Under the pieces are notes generated by a model. It did no database searches. It was not told the origin of the DNA and worked only from the letters and a program-made list of their open reading frames with translations. Of a stretch of 64,000 nucleotides of DNA, positions 34,117-43,030 are shown in pieces (the first letter of the stretch is position 1; every line of letters begins with the position of its first letter). This stretch comes from Arthrobacter sp. YD4. GTDB lineage: Bacteria; Actinomycetota; Actinomycetes; Actinomycetales; Micrococcaceae. Both the position numbers and the translations under genes were made by a program. The DNA is taken from NCBI RefSeq assembly GCF_030410515.1, contig NZ_JAUHHD010000001.1, positions 859,300-923,299 on the forward strand, given 5' to 3'.

Positions 34117-35580
34117 TCAGCCGACGTGCCGGTGCTGTTCCACCGCCTCCTGGTGCCGCGGGCTCGCCGGGTTCATCAGCGAGTGCTTCCGGCCGTAGCC
34201 GAAGTAGATGCACAGGCCCACCACCAGCCAGACGCCGAAGCGCAGCCAGGTCTCCCAGTGCAGCTGGGCCATCAGGAAGGCCGAGGCCAGCATGCCGAAG
34301 AGCGGCACCACGGGCATGAACGGCAGGCGGAAGGTGCGCGGGGCGTCCGGACGCTTGTAGCGGAAGATGATCACCGAGAGGCAGACGACGACGAATGCGG
34401 CCAGGATGCCGATGTTGGTCAGGTCCGCCACGGCCTTGATCGGGAACACCCCGGCCAGCAGGGCGGAGGCGACGCCGGCGATCCAGGTGACCCGCTGCGG
34501 GGTGCCGTGCCGGTCCGTCTTGGCGAACCAGCCCGGGAGCAGGCCGTCGCGGCTCATGGAGAACCACACGCGGGTGACGCCGAGGAGGAACGTGAGCATC
34601 ACGGTCAGGATCGAGAGCACGGCGAAGACGGAGATGATGGTGGCGATCACCGGCAGGCCCACGCCGTTGAAGGCGGAGGCGAAGCCGGCCTTCGGATCGA
34701 TGTCCTTGTAGTTCTGCATGCCGGTCAGGACCAGGGTGGCGGCGACGTAGAGCAGCATGGCGATGATCAGGGACAGCACGATCGCCTTGGGCATGTGCTT
34801 CTTGCCGTCTGTGGCTTCCTCAGCCGCGGTACTCATTGCGTCGTAGCCGAACACCGCGAAGAACACGGTGGCGGACCCGGCCAGCACGGGGCCGAAGCCG
34901 CTGGGCATGAATGGGTTGTAGTTATTGGTGTTGATGTAGAAGATGCCCAGTCCGATGATGAACAGGATCAGGACCACCTTGATGGCGACGGCGATCAGCT
35001 CGAAGCGTCCGAAGGCCCGGGTGCCGCGGGACAGGATCCAGGTCACCAGCAGGCAGACCAGGATGGCGGGAATGTTCACCACGCCGCCCTTGCCCTCGTC
35101 CACGGTGGAGGTCATCCAGACCGGCATGTGGATCCCTATGCCGGAGAGGAAGGCGTCGAAGTAGCCGGAGATGCCGATCGCCACCACGGCCACGATCGCG
35201 ATGTATTCCAGCAGCAGGTCCCAGCCGATGAACCAGCCGATGACCTCGCCGAGCGCCACGTAGCCGTAGGTGTAGGCGGAGCCCGCGCGCGGGATCATCC
35301 CGGCGAATTCGGCGTAGGACAGGGCCGCCGCCGCCGAGGCAAGGCCCGCGATCAGGAAGGAGAACAGCACCGCCGGCCCCACCCCGGGCTCGCTCTCGCT
35401 GCCGTGCGCCACGAGGCCGGCCAGGGAGAAGATGCCGACGCCGATGATGCCGCCGACGCCGATGGCTGTCAGTTGCCAGAGGCCCAGGCTCTTGAACAGG
35501 CCGCTGTGCTTGCTTTCTTCCTCGATGTCGTCGATCGGCTTGCGCCGCATGATCGATCTGGTCAGGTCGCTGGTGCTCAT
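34117..35580 (-). CDS. APC-family amino-acid permease (CAT-like)
   Basis: A 487-residue permease with about 12-13 helices. APC signatures are LGLWQLTAIGVGGIIGVGIFSLAG near residue 35, SYAEFAGMIPRAGSAYTYGY, and FFAVFGYDAMSTAAEEATDGKKHMPKAI, the last typical of the cationic amino-acid transporter branch. The ATG at 35580 follows AGGAG. Its promoter is nearly the same as that of putA, so proline or a related amino acid is the likely substrate, although the family alone would suggest cationic amino acids. Confidence 0.9.
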   Translation of the reverse strand: MSTSDLTRSIMRRKPIDDIEEESKHSGLFKSLGLWQLTAIGVGGIIGVGIFSLAGLVAHGSESEPGVGPAVLFSFLIAGLASAAAALSYAEFAGMIPRAGSAYTYGYVALGEVIGWFIGWDLLLEYIAIVAVVAIGISGYFDAFLSGIGIHMPVWMTSTVDEGKGGVVNIPAILVCLLVTWILSRGTRAFGRFELIAVAIKVVLILFIIGLGIFYINTNNYNPFMPSGFGPVLAGSATVFFAVFGYDAMSTAAEEATDGKKHMPKAIVLSLIIAMLLYVAATLVLTGMQNYKDIDPKAGFASAFNGVGLPVIATIISVFAVLSILTVMLTFLLGVTRVWFSMSRDGLLPGWFAKTDRHGTPQRVTWIAGVASALLAGVFPIKAVADLTNIGILAAFVVVCLSVIIFRYKRPDAPRTFRLPFMPVVPLFGMLASAFLMAQLHWETWLRFGVWLVVGLCIYFGYGRKHSLMNPASPRHQEAVEQHRHVG

Positions 35581-35654
35581 TCCGGTCTCCTGCGTCGGGT
35601 GGACCCCGTCCCGCCGGCGGCGGGCGTCCGTGGTGGGGGTCACATGATTGACCC

Positions 35655-35711
35655 AGTATGCAAGCCGGATCCCATTAGATAAAGTGACTTCTCCTAACCG
35701 ATAAACATTAG
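35655..35711 (-). promoter_or_regulatory. Permease promoter and shared LysR operator
   Basis: On the minus strand TTTATC (35678-35683) and CATACT (35655-35660) are spaced 17 bp. CTAA-N10-TTAG (35694-35711) lies ten bases upstream, the same geometry as at putA. The palindrome ends 18 nt before the divergent LysR ATG, so the regulator probably controls itself as well. Confidence 0.68.
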
Positions 35712-35729
35712 AATTCACAAGGAATTGTC

Positions 35730-36638
35730 ATGCTCGATGTCCGGCGGCTGCGGCTGCTGCGCGAACTCCAGATCCGCGGCACCCTGGCCGAGGTGGCCGA
35801 AGCGCTGCAGTACAGCCCGTCGTCGGTCTCCCAGCAACTGGCCCAGCTGGAGAAGGAAGCCGGCGTCGAACTGCTCCGCAAAACCGGCCGCCGGGTCCAG
35901 CTGACGCCGCAGGCGGAGGTCCTCGTGGCCCACACGGCCCAGCTGCTGGAGACGCTGGAACAGGCCGAGGCGGACCTTGCCGCCTCGCTGACCACCGTGA
36001 CCGGCACCGTGCGGATCGCCGTTTTCCAGTCCGCCGCCCTGGCGCTGATGCCGGACGCCCTGACCCGGATGACCGAGAGCTATCCCGAGGTCCGGATCGA
36101 GATGACCCAGCGAGAACCGGAGACGGCGCTGCACGAGACCTGGGCGCGGGACTTCGACCTGGTCATTGCCGAGCAGTACCCCGGCCACGCCGCGCCCCAC
36201 TACGCCGAACTGGACCGGGTCAGCCTGACCCGGGACGCCATCCGGCTGGCCGTTCCGCCGGCCGCTCCCGGGCGGCCCACGGCGGCCTCGCTCGCGGACA
36301 CCGCCGGCATGCCGTGGGTGATGGAGCCGCGCGGCGCTGCGTCCCGGCACTGGGCGGAGCAGGCCTGCCGCAGCGCCGGCTTCGAACCCGACGTCCGCTT
36401 CGAGACCGCGGACCTGCAGGCACAGATCAGGCTGATCGAGTCGGGCAACGCGGTGGCACTGATGCCGGACCTGGTCTGGACCGGGCGGGGCACCACGGCC
36501 CGGCTGATCGAACTGCCGGGCCGGCCCTACCGGACGGTCTTCACCTCGGTCCGGCGCTCCAGCGCGAAGCGGCCGGCGATCCTGGCCGCCCGCGAGGTGC
36601 TGGCGCAGACGGCGGCCTCGATCTCACCGGCGGAGTGA
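35730..36638 (+). CDS. LysR-family regulator, probable control of putA and permease
   Basis: A 302-residue protein with an N-terminal winged HTH (MLDVRRLRLLRELQIRGTL, then LQYSPSSVSQQLAQLEKEAG) and a periplasmic-binding-like effector domain (VRIAVFQSAALALMPDALTRM, SGNAVALMPDLVW). AAGGA precedes the ATG. It is divergent from the permease, and its start abuts the palindrome shared with putA. Proline or P5C is a reasonable effector guess. Confidence 0.92.
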   Translation: MLDVRRLRLLRELQIRGTLAEVAEALQYSPSSVSQQLAQLEKEAGVELLRKTGRRVQLTPQAEVLVAHTAQLLETLEQAEADLAASLTTVTGTVRIAVFQSAALALMPDALTRMTESYPEVRIEMTQREPETALHETWARDFDLVIAEQYPGHAAPHYAELDRVSLTRDAIRLAVPPAAPGRPTAASLADTAGMPWVMEPRGAASRHWAEQACRSAGFEPDVRFETADLQAQIRLIESGNAVALMPDLVWTGRGTTARLIELPGRPYRTVFTSVRRSSAKRPAILAAREVLAQTAASISPAE

Positions 36639-36724
36639 ACGGCGGCGGATACGAACCGGGCGGCCGCGGGGGTGTTCCCTGGCTCACAGCGGGTCAAGCG
36701 CCCCGGCGCTAGACTGAAGCTGTT

Positions 36725-37153
36725 ATGAATCGCACAATGTTCAAGTCCAAAATCCACCGCGCCACGGTCACCCACGCGGACCTTCACTACGTCGGCTCGG
36801 TCACCGTGGACCTGGACCTGCTGGAAGCGGCGGACATCCTCCCGGGCGAGCTGGTGTCCATCGTCGACGTCACCAACGGCGCGCGGCTGGAGACCTACAC
36901 CATCGCCGGCGAGCGCGGTTCGGGCGTCATCGGCATCAACGGGGCCGCCGCGCACCTGATGCACGAGAACGACATCGTCATCCTCATCACCTACGCCCAG
37001 ATGACCACCGAGGAGGCCAAGGCCTTCACGCCCACCGTGGTCCACGTGGACCGGGACAACCGTGTGGTGCAGATCGGCAACGACCCCGCAGAAGGCCACA
37101 CCGCCGGGATGCTCCGGCCGCCGCATGCGCTGAACAACGCCGCCCTGAGCTGA
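36725..37153 (+). CDS. panD: Aspartate 1-decarboxylase proenzyme
   Basis: A 142-residue protein of the usual length. The self-cleavage site is HYVGSVTVD, with Gly24-Ser25; Ser25 becomes the pyruvoyl cofactor. [12 protein letters not shown] and [11 protein letters not shown] follow. It makes beta-alanine for pantothenate and coenzyme A. It stands alone here; panB and panC are not in the window. Confidence 0.96.
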   Translation: MNRTMFKSKIHRATVTHADLHYVGSVTVDLDLLEAADILPGELVSIVDVTNGARLETYTIAGERGSGVIGINGAAAHLMHENDIVILITYAQMTTEEAKAFTPTVVHVDRDNRVVQIGNDPAEGHTAGMLRPPHALNNAALS

Positions 37154-37187
37154 AACCGCCCCGCCTCCTGACCCCGGAACCGGCCGG

Positions 37188-38114
37188 ATGCTAGGCGTCC
37201 TGGCCGGCTTCTTCGTCGTCTGGTCGATCGTCCTGGTCGGCATGGTTGTCGGCCGCCGCGGCATCCTCGGCGAGAACGCCCGCTCGGTCCTGAGCGCCCT
37301 GACGTTCTTCGTCGCCAGCCCCGCCCTGCTGTTCGAGACCCTCGGCAAAGCCAGGCTCAACGAGGTCTTCGCCGCCCCGCTGCTGGTCACCGCCGTCGGG
37401 GCCGTCGCCACCGCGGCACTCTATTTCGCGCTGGTCCGCTTTGTGCTCAAGCGGCCGCTGCCGGAGGCCCTGGTCTCCTCGATGAGCGCTTCCCTGGCCA
37501 ACTCGGCCAACCTCGGCATCCCCATCGCCGTCTTCGTCCTCGGCAACGCCGGGTACGTCGCCCCGCTGCTGATCTTCCAGCTCGCGTTCTTCACGCCGCT
37601 GTTCCTGATCCTGCTGGATGCCACCACCAGCGGCCACCGGACCACGCCGCTGAGCTTTCTGCTGATGATCCTGCGCAACCCGATGATTGTCGGGTCCGCG
37701 CTCGGGTTGGTGGTGGCGGGTACCGGCGTGCAGATCCCGGAGCTGGTGCTGCAGCCCATCCATCTGATTGGCGGCGCCGCGATCCCCGCCATGCTGCTGG
37801 CCTTCGGCATGAGCCTGAACGGCTCGCGGCCCCTGCACGCCGCCGCGGGCCGCCGCGTGGACACGGTGCTGGCCAGCTGTTTCAAGCTCGTTGTGCACCC
37901 GGCGATGGCGTTCCTCTTCGCCCGCTTCGCCCTCGGGCTGGACGGCCAGGCACTGTTCGCCGTCGTCGTCACCTCCGCGCTGCCCACCGCCCAGAACGTC
38001 TTCGTCGTCGCCACCCGCTACCGGACCGGCCTCACCGTGGCCAAGGACACCGTGCTGATCACCACGGTTGTGGCCGTCCCCGCCATGATCGGGGTGGCCC
38101 TGCTGCTGGCCTGA
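37188..38114 (+). CDS. AEC-family transporter
   Basis: A 308-residue protein with about ten helices in two repeats. Typical AEC features are ALTFFVASPALLFETL, SLANSANLGIPIAVFVLGN and SALPTAQNVFVVATRY. Family members export small organic acids, amino acids or auxin-like compounds. It begins 34 nt after panD and might be cotranscribed. Confidence 0.88.
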   Translation: MLGVLAGFFVVWSIVLVGMVVGRRGILGENARSVLSALTFFVASPALLFETLGKARLNEVFAAPLLVTAVGAVATAALYFALVRFVLKRPLPEALVSSMSASLANSANLGIPIAVFVLGNAGYVAPLLIFQLAFFTPLFLILLDATTSGHRTTPLSFLLMILRNPMIVGSALGLVVAGTGVQIPELVLQPIHLIGGAAIPAMLLAFGMSLNGSRPLHAAAGRRVDTVLASCFKLVVHPAMAFLFARFALGLDGQALFAVVVTSALPTAQNVFVVATRYRTGLTVAKDTVLITTVVAVPAMIGVALLLA

Positions 38115-38211
38115 GCGGCGTGGCACCCCGGACGCCGGATCCGCCGCCACTAGGCTGGTGACGGCCTTTTTGCGGCCACGCATCAGGCAGCACACCGGGG
38201 GAAGCAGGATC

Positions 38212-39357
38212 ATGGGCAGGAACGACGACGGCGCACGCGCCGCAGCCAAGGGACGCCGCGTCGTCATCGACTGGATCGCCTGCGGTGTCGCGGGCCTGGT
38301 GCTGGTCTCCACCACCGCGTGCGGCGGGCCCGCCCCTGCGGCCGCCGACGCCGTCCCGGCAGCGGTCCACACGACAGCCGCCACCAGCGCTGCCCCCTCC
38401 CCGACCGCCACGCCGTCGCCGTCGGCGGACCCGGAGAACCCGCTGGACCCGGACACCGTCCCGGCGGTCGGCGCCTCAGGGGCCACGGCACCGCACGGAC
38501 AGCCCGCCTTCGCCAGCAAGGCCCTGGACGTGCTCGCTACCCTGCCCGTCAAGGGCCGCGCACCCAAGACCGGGTACTCCCGCGACCAGTTCGGCCAGGC
38601 CTGGGCCGACGTCGACCGCAACGGCTGCGACACCCGCAACGACATCCTCCGCCGTGACCTGACCGGAACCGCCCTCAAGCCGGGCACCCACGACTGTGTG
38701 GTCCTCTCCGGCACCCTGAACGACCCCTATACCGCGGCTGCCATCGCCTTCGTGCGCGGCAGCAGCACCAGCTCGGCGGTGCAGATCGACCACGTCGTGG
38801 CGCTCAGCGACGCCTGGCAGAAGGGCGCCCAGCAGCTCAGCCCCGCCCAGCGCCTCGCCCTCGCGAATGACCCGCTGAACCTCCTCGCCGTCGACGGCCC
38901 CACCAACACGAAGAAGAGCGACGGCGACGCCGCCACCTGGCTGCCGCCGAACAAGGCCTACCGCTGCGAGTACGTGGCCCGGCAGATCTCGGTCAAAGCC
39001 ACCTACTCGCTCTGGGTCACCCAGGCCGAGCACGACGCCATGGCCCGGGTGCTGGGCGACTGCCCCGGCGCCCTGGCCCCGACGAACGAACAGGCGCCCG
39101 CCGCCGCCGCGGCACCGCCCGCCCAGGCAGCCCCGGCGCAGCCCGCCCCGGCACAGCCGGCTCCGGTGCAGGCAGCTCCCGCGCAGGCGCCCGCCGCCGC
39201 ACCGGCCCCCGCCGCCGTCGTCCCCGCGGCCCCCGCCGCCGCATACTACGCCAACTGCGCGGCCGTGCGGGCCGCCGGCGCCGCTCCCCTCCGCCGCGGC
39301 CAGCCGGGGTACAGCAGCAAGCTGGACCGCGACGGCGACGGCATCGCCTGCGAATAA
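38212..39357 (+). CDS. Secreted HNH-type nuclease (DUF1524) with excalibur domain
   Basis: A 381-residue exported protein. Residues 18-37 form a signal segment ending in TTACGG; the cysteine could be lipidated but the lipobox is poor. A Pro/Ser/Thr linker follows. The nuclease domain (about 95-285) contains the DUF1524-like VQIDHVVALSDAW and NDPLNLLAVDGPTN blocks. A Pro/Ala/Gln repeat linker (APAQPAPAQPAPVQ) then leads to a C-terminal excalibur calcium-binding motif (NCAAVRAAG, then DRDGDGIACE). Predicted to degrade extracellular DNA or RNA. ATG 38212 follows GGGGGAAG; an upstream in-frame start is less likely. Confidence 0.87.
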   Translation: MGRNDDGARAAAKGRRVVIDWIACGVAGLVLVSTTACGGPAPAAADAVPAAVHTTAATSAAPSPTATPSPSADPENPLDPDTVPAVGASGATAPHGQPAFASKALDVLATLPVKGRAPKTGYSRDQFGQAWADVDRNGCDTRNDILRRDLTGTALKPGTHDCVVLSGTLNDPYTAAAIAFVRGSSTSSAVQIDHVVALSDAWQKGAQQLSPAQRLALANDPLNLLAVDGPTNTKKSDGDAATWLPPNKAYRCEYVARQISVKATYSLWVTQAEHDAMARVLGDCPGALAPTNEQAPAAAAAPPAQAAPAQPAPAQPAPVQAAPAQAPAAAPAPAAVVPAAPAAAYYANCAAVRAAGAAPLRRGQPGYSSKLDRDGDGIACE

Positions 39358-39366
39358 CCGCCCGGC

Positions 39367-39393
39367 TGTCACACCCGGGGCGCCGGCGGTGTC
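39367..39393 (+). promoter_or_regulatory. ECF41-type promoter
   Basis: TGTCACA (39367-39373), a 16-bp spacer and TGTC (39390-39393) closely match the TGTCACA/CGTC promoter described for ECF41 sigma factors. It lies directly upstream of the oxidoreductase-sigma pair, implying autoregulation by the sigma factor at 40626. Confidence 0.72.
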
Positions 39394-39430
39394 TGGTGTG
39401 TAACAGCGGTTCTTCGGACAGGAGTTAGAC

Positions 39431-40621
39431 ATGGCAGCACAGCGCGTTCTCATCCTCGGGGCCGGCTACGCCGGCGTCATGGCCGCCAACCGGCTCGCCG
39501 GCCGCTCCCCGGCGGCGCGGGTCACCGTGGTCAACCCGGCGGCGGACTTCATCGAGCGGATCCGGCTCCACCAAGTGGCCGCCCGGACCAGGGCCTCGGC
39601 CGCCGTTCCGCTCGGGTCCCTCCTGAACCCGGCGGTCGAACTGACAGTCGACAGCGCCGTGCGGATCGATCCGGCCCGGCGGCTGGTGCACCTGGCCGGC
39701 AGCCCGGCTCCCCTGGCCTACGACGCGCTGCTGTACGCCGTCGGCAGCGGCCACGCCCCGGCCACACCCGGCACCGGGGACGACGCCGGCTGCGGCTTCG
39801 GTGTCCAGGACGCCCCTTCGGCCGCCCGGCTCCGGTCCCGGCTGCGCAGTCTGGCCCCCGGCAGCACCGTCAGCGTGGTGGGTGCCGGGCTGACCGGGCT
39901 CGAGCTGGTGACCGAAATCGCCGAAAGCCACCGGCACCTGCGCCTGCGCCTGATGACCCGCGGGGTGGTGGGCGGGGACCTGACGCCCTCCGGCGCGCGT
40001 GCGGTCCGGGCCCGGCTGGCCCGGCTCGACGTCGAGGTGGTGGAGAATACCGACGTGCGGTCCTGCGACGAGTCCACCCTCACCACCTCCGCCGGCGCGG
40101 TCCTGCCCTCGGCCTGCACCGTCCGGGCGGCCGGCTTCGCGGTGCCGCCCCTGGCGGGGGACAGCGGCCTGCCCACCGACCCGCACGGCCGGCTCCTGGT
40201 TGATTCCTCCCTCGCCTGCCCGGACCACCCGGGCATCTTCGGCGCCGGCGACGCCGCCAAGGTCGCCGGTCCGGAGGGCCTGCACCTACGGATGAGCTGC
40301 GCGTCGGCGCTGCCGCTGGGCGCCCAGGCCGCCGACGGCATCGCCGCCCACCTCGACGGCGGCGGGCCCTCCCCGGCGTCCGCCGGCTTTCTGCTCCGCT
40401 GCATCAGCCTGGGACGCGGCGCCGGCCTCATCCAGCCCGTCACCGCCGGGGACCACCCCCGCGGTCCGGTGCTCCGCGGCCCGCTGGCCGCGCTGGCCAA
40501 GGAACAGGTGTGCCGGATGACGGTGTCCTGGCTCCGGGCCGAGTCCCGCCGGCCCGGCTCCTTCAGCTGGCCCCGCGGGCCGAAGGCGGCGCTGCCCGAA
40601 CACACCGCCGGGGTGCGGTGA
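39431..40621 (+). CDS. FAD-dependent pyridine-nucleotide oxidoreductase (NDH-2-like)
   Basis: A 396-residue flavoprotein. It has an N-terminal FAD motif (VLILGAGYAGVMAANRLAG), a second dinucleotide fold for NAD(P)H (VSVVGAGLTGLELVTEIAE, about residue 148) and the C-terminal FAD block GIFGAGDAAKV. AGGAG lies at 39420-39424. It is four bases upstream of an ECF41 sigma gene; ECF41 factors are usually paired with a carboxymuconolactone decarboxylase, oxidoreductase or epimerase, and this fits the oxidoreductase type. Confidence 0.88.
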   Translation: MAAQRVLILGAGYAGVMAANRLAGRSPAARVTVVNPAADFIERIRLHQVAARTRASAAVPLGSLLNPAVELTVDSAVRIDPARRLVHLAGSPAPLAYDALLYAVGSGHAPATPGTGDDAGCGFGVQDAPSAARLRSRLRSLAPGSTVSVVGAGLTGLELVTEIAESHRHLRLRLMTRGVVGGDLTPSGARAVRARLARLDVEVVENTDVRSCDESTLTTSAGAVLPSACTVRAAGFAVPPLAGDSGLPTDPHGRLLVDSSLACPDHPGIFGAGDAAKVAGPEGLHLRMSCASALPLGAQAADGIAAHLDGGGPSPASAGFLLRCISLGRGAGLIQPVTAGDHPRGPVLRGPLAALAKEQVCRMTVSWLRAESRRPGSFSWPRGPKAALPEHTAGVR

Positions 40622-40625
40622 CGCC

Positions 40626-41501
40626 ATGGACAGCCACCGGACCTTCGCCGAACACCGCCCGCTGCTGTTCACCATCGCCTACGAGATCACCGGTACGGCC
40701 GCGGATGCCGAGGACGTACTCCAGGAGAGCTACCTGAAGTGGTCCGCCGTGGATCCGGACGGCATCGACAGCCCCCGGGCGTACCTGGCCACCATCGTCA
40801 CCCGCCAGGCGCTGAACGCCCTGCGGAGCGCGCGGCGGCGGCGCGAGGACTATGTCGGACCGTGGCTGCCGGAGCCGGTGGCCACCCTCCCGGATGTCGC
40901 GGACGACGCCGTCCTCGCCGACTCGCTCTCCTTCGCCATGCTCGTGGTGCTTGAAAGCCTCTCCCCGGACCAGCGGGCCGCCTTCATCCTCCGGGAGGTC
41001 TTCGACTTTCCTTACGAGGAGATCGCCGGGGCGACGGGCAAGACGCCGGCCGCGGTCCGCCAATTGGTCCACCGCGCCAAGGAACACGTGGCCCGGCGCA
41101 CCCCGCGCTACGACGTCGATGCCCGGGACCGGAAGGACGTCACGGACCGCTTCATCGCCGCCGCGATGGGCGGCGACGTGCAGGCCCTCATGGACGTCCT
41201 GGCCCCCGGCGCCGTCCTGCTCTCCGACGGCGGGGGCAAGGTCTCGGCCGCCCGCCGCCCGGTGGTGGGCGCGGAAAACATTGCCCGCTTCCTGCTCGGC
41301 CTCGCAGGCAAGCCGCTCCCGGACATGCGGGTGGAGCCCGCACTCCTGAACGCGATGCCCGCGATCGTCATCTCCAGCGGCGGCCGCGCGGACCTCGCCG
41401 TCGTGATCGAGGCCAACGGCGGGCACGTCACCGGGCTGTATTTGGTGCGCAATCCGGACAAACTCGGCGCCGTCGCGTCGGTCCGGCACCTCGGCCGCTA
41501 A
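40626..41501 (+). CDS. ECF41-family RNA polymerase sigma factor
   Basis: A 291-residue sigma factor (SigJ-like). Region 2 (FTIAYEITGTAADAEDVLQESYLKW) and region 4 (LSPDQRAAFILREVFDFPYEEIAGATGKTPAAVRQLVHRAKEHV) are followed by a C-terminal SnoaL-like domain of about 110 residues, which regulates activity in ECF41 proteins in place of an anti-sigma factor. No anti-sigma gene is adjacent. The promoter at 39367 should be its target. Confidence 0.92.
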   Translation: MDSHRTFAEHRPLLFTIAYEITGTAADAEDVLQESYLKWSAVDPDGIDSPRAYLATIVTRQALNALRSARRRREDYVGPWLPEPVATLPDVADDAVLADSLSFAMLVVLESLSPDQRAAFILREVFDFPYEEIAGATGKTPAAVRQLVHRAKEHVARRTPRYDVDARDRKDVTDRFIAAAMGGDVQALMDVLAPGAVLLSDGGGKVSAARRPVVGAENIARFLLGLAGKPLPDMRVEPALLNAMPAIVISSGGRADLAVVIEANGGHVTGLYLVRNPDKLGAVASVRHLGR

Positions 41502-41591
41502 CCCGGTAGCGCACCCTCCACCGTCCCGTGCTTACCCCGGGCGGACCTTCAGCATGTTCCCAGCGCGTAACAAAATGTGCTTTTTTGCCTG

Positions 41592-41627
41592 TTGACGTTC
41601 CTTATTGTGCGATTATGATGAATAATC
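41592..41627 (+). promoter_or_regulatory. Galactoside operon promoter with overlapping operator
   Basis: TTGACG (41592-41597) and TATGAT (41614-41619) are 16 bp apart. A perfect inverted repeat GATTAT-N5-ATAATC (41611-41627) covers the -10 box, so a bound repressor would block RNA polymerase. The N5-centred palindrome suits a DeoR-type repressor such as the one encoded at 47051. Confidence 0.7.
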
Positions 41628-41672
41628 ATGTGAGCTGCTTCACACCACCCGCACTGTTTCAAAGGAGAAATC

Positions 41673-42989
41673 ATGACCATGCACGAAGACGCTCTGCGCC
41701 GGGCCTCCAGCCAGGGCGGGTGGGACCGCCGGACGCTGCTGAAGACGTTCGGTGCCGGCGCCGTCGCCTTCGCCGGGGCGCCCCTGCTCAGCGCCTGCAC
41801 CGGCGGCAGCGGACCCGCCGCCAGCGGCAACAAGACGGTCACCTTCGGTTCCGGTTCGTCCGACGAGGTGCCCAAGGCCGCGTACAAGGCCGTCACCGAC
41901 GCGTTCACCAAGAAGTCCGGCATCGCCGTCACCACCAACACGGTTCCGCACAACGACTTCCAGAACAAGATCAACACCTACCTGCAGGGCAGCCCGGACG
42001 ACACCTTCACCTGGTTCGCCGGCTACCGCATGCAGTACTACGCCGGCAAGGGCCTGCTCGCCCCGATCGACGACGTCTGGGAGAAGATCGGCGGCAACTA
42101 CTCGGACGCCATGAAGAAGGCCTCCACCGGCGCCGACGGCAAGATGTACTTCGTCCCGAACTACAACTACCCGTGGGGCTTCTTCTACCGGAAGAGCCTC
42201 TGGGCCGAGAAGGGCTACGAGGTCCCCACCACGTACGACGCCCTCCTGGCCCTGTGCAAGAAGATGCAGGCGGACGGGCTCATCCCGATCGAATTCGCCG
42301 ACAAGGACGGCTGGCCGGCCATGGGCACCTTCGACTACCTGAACATGCGCCTGAACGGCTACCAGTTCCACATGGACCTGACCGCGCACAAGGAATCCTG
42401 GGACCAGAAGAAGGTCAGCGACGTCTTCGACACCTGGAAGGCCATGCTGCCCTTCCAGAACCCGAACGCCCTCGGCATGACCTGGCAGGACTCCGCCAAG
42501 AACCTGGGCGACAAGAAGTCCGGCATGTACCTGCTCGGCTCCTTCCTCACCCAGCAGTACACGGACAAGACCGTGGCCGCGGACATCGACTTCTTCCCCT
42601 TCCCGGAACTGGCGATGGAAGGCCGCGACGCCGTCGAAGCCCCCATCGACGGCCTCCTGCTCTCCAAGAAGGGCGGCCAGAACCAGTCGGCCAAGGACTT
42701 CCTCGCCTACCTCGGCACCCCCGAGGGCCAGGACGTCTACGCCTCCGTGGACAGCTCCAACATCGCCACGGCCAAGGGTTCGGACACCTCGAAGTTCACG
42801 CCGCTGACCAAGAAGATGGCGGACGTGATCACCAACGCCAAGAGCATCAGCCAGTTCTTCGACCGTGACGCGCTCCCGGCCATGGCGAACAACGTCATGA
42901 TCCCCGCGCTGCAGTCCTTCATTAAGGACGGCAACGTGGACGTCAAGAACCTGGAAGCCCAGGCCAAGTCCCTCTACGCCGCGCAGTAG
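41673..42989 (+). CDS. Sugar ABC transporter substrate-binding lipoprotein
   Basis: A 438-residue protein with AAAGGAG upstream. The N-terminus holds a twin-arginine-like DRRTLLK followed by a hydrophobic stretch and lipobox LSAC near residue 40, so it is a membrane-anchored binding protein, perhaps Tat-exported. The mature part is a family-1 sugar-binding protein (FTKKSGIAVTTNTVPHNDFQNKI, YYAGKGLLAPIDDVWEKIG, WGFFYRKSLWAEKGYEVPTT). First gene of the galactoside operon; predicted ligand is an alpha- or beta-galactoside. Confidence 0.92.
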   Translation: MTMHEDALRRASSQGGWDRRTLLKTFGAGAVAFAGAPLLSACTGGSGPAASGNKTVTFGSGSSDEVPKAAYKAVTDAFTKKSGIAVTTNTVPHNDFQNKINTYLQGSPDDTFTWFAGYRMQYYAGKGLLAPIDDVWEKIGGNYSDAMKKASTGADGKMYFVPNYNYPWGFFYRKSLWAEKGYEVPTTYDALLALCKKMQADGLIPIEFADKDGWPAMGTFDYLNMRLNGYQFHMDLTAHKESWDQKKVSDVFDTWKAMLPFQNPNALGMTWQDSAKNLGDKKSGMYLLGSFLTQQYTDKTVAADIDFFPFPELAMEGRDAVEAPIDGLLLSKKGGQNQSAKDFLAYLGTPEGQDVYASVDSSNIATAKGSDTSKFTPLTKKMADVITNAKSISQFFDRDALPAMANNVMIPALQSFIKDGNVDVKNLEAQAKSLYAAQ

Positions 42990-43030
42990 CGCTGCCAGGG
43001 CCCTTTCATCGGCACTAAGGAAATGTTCTT

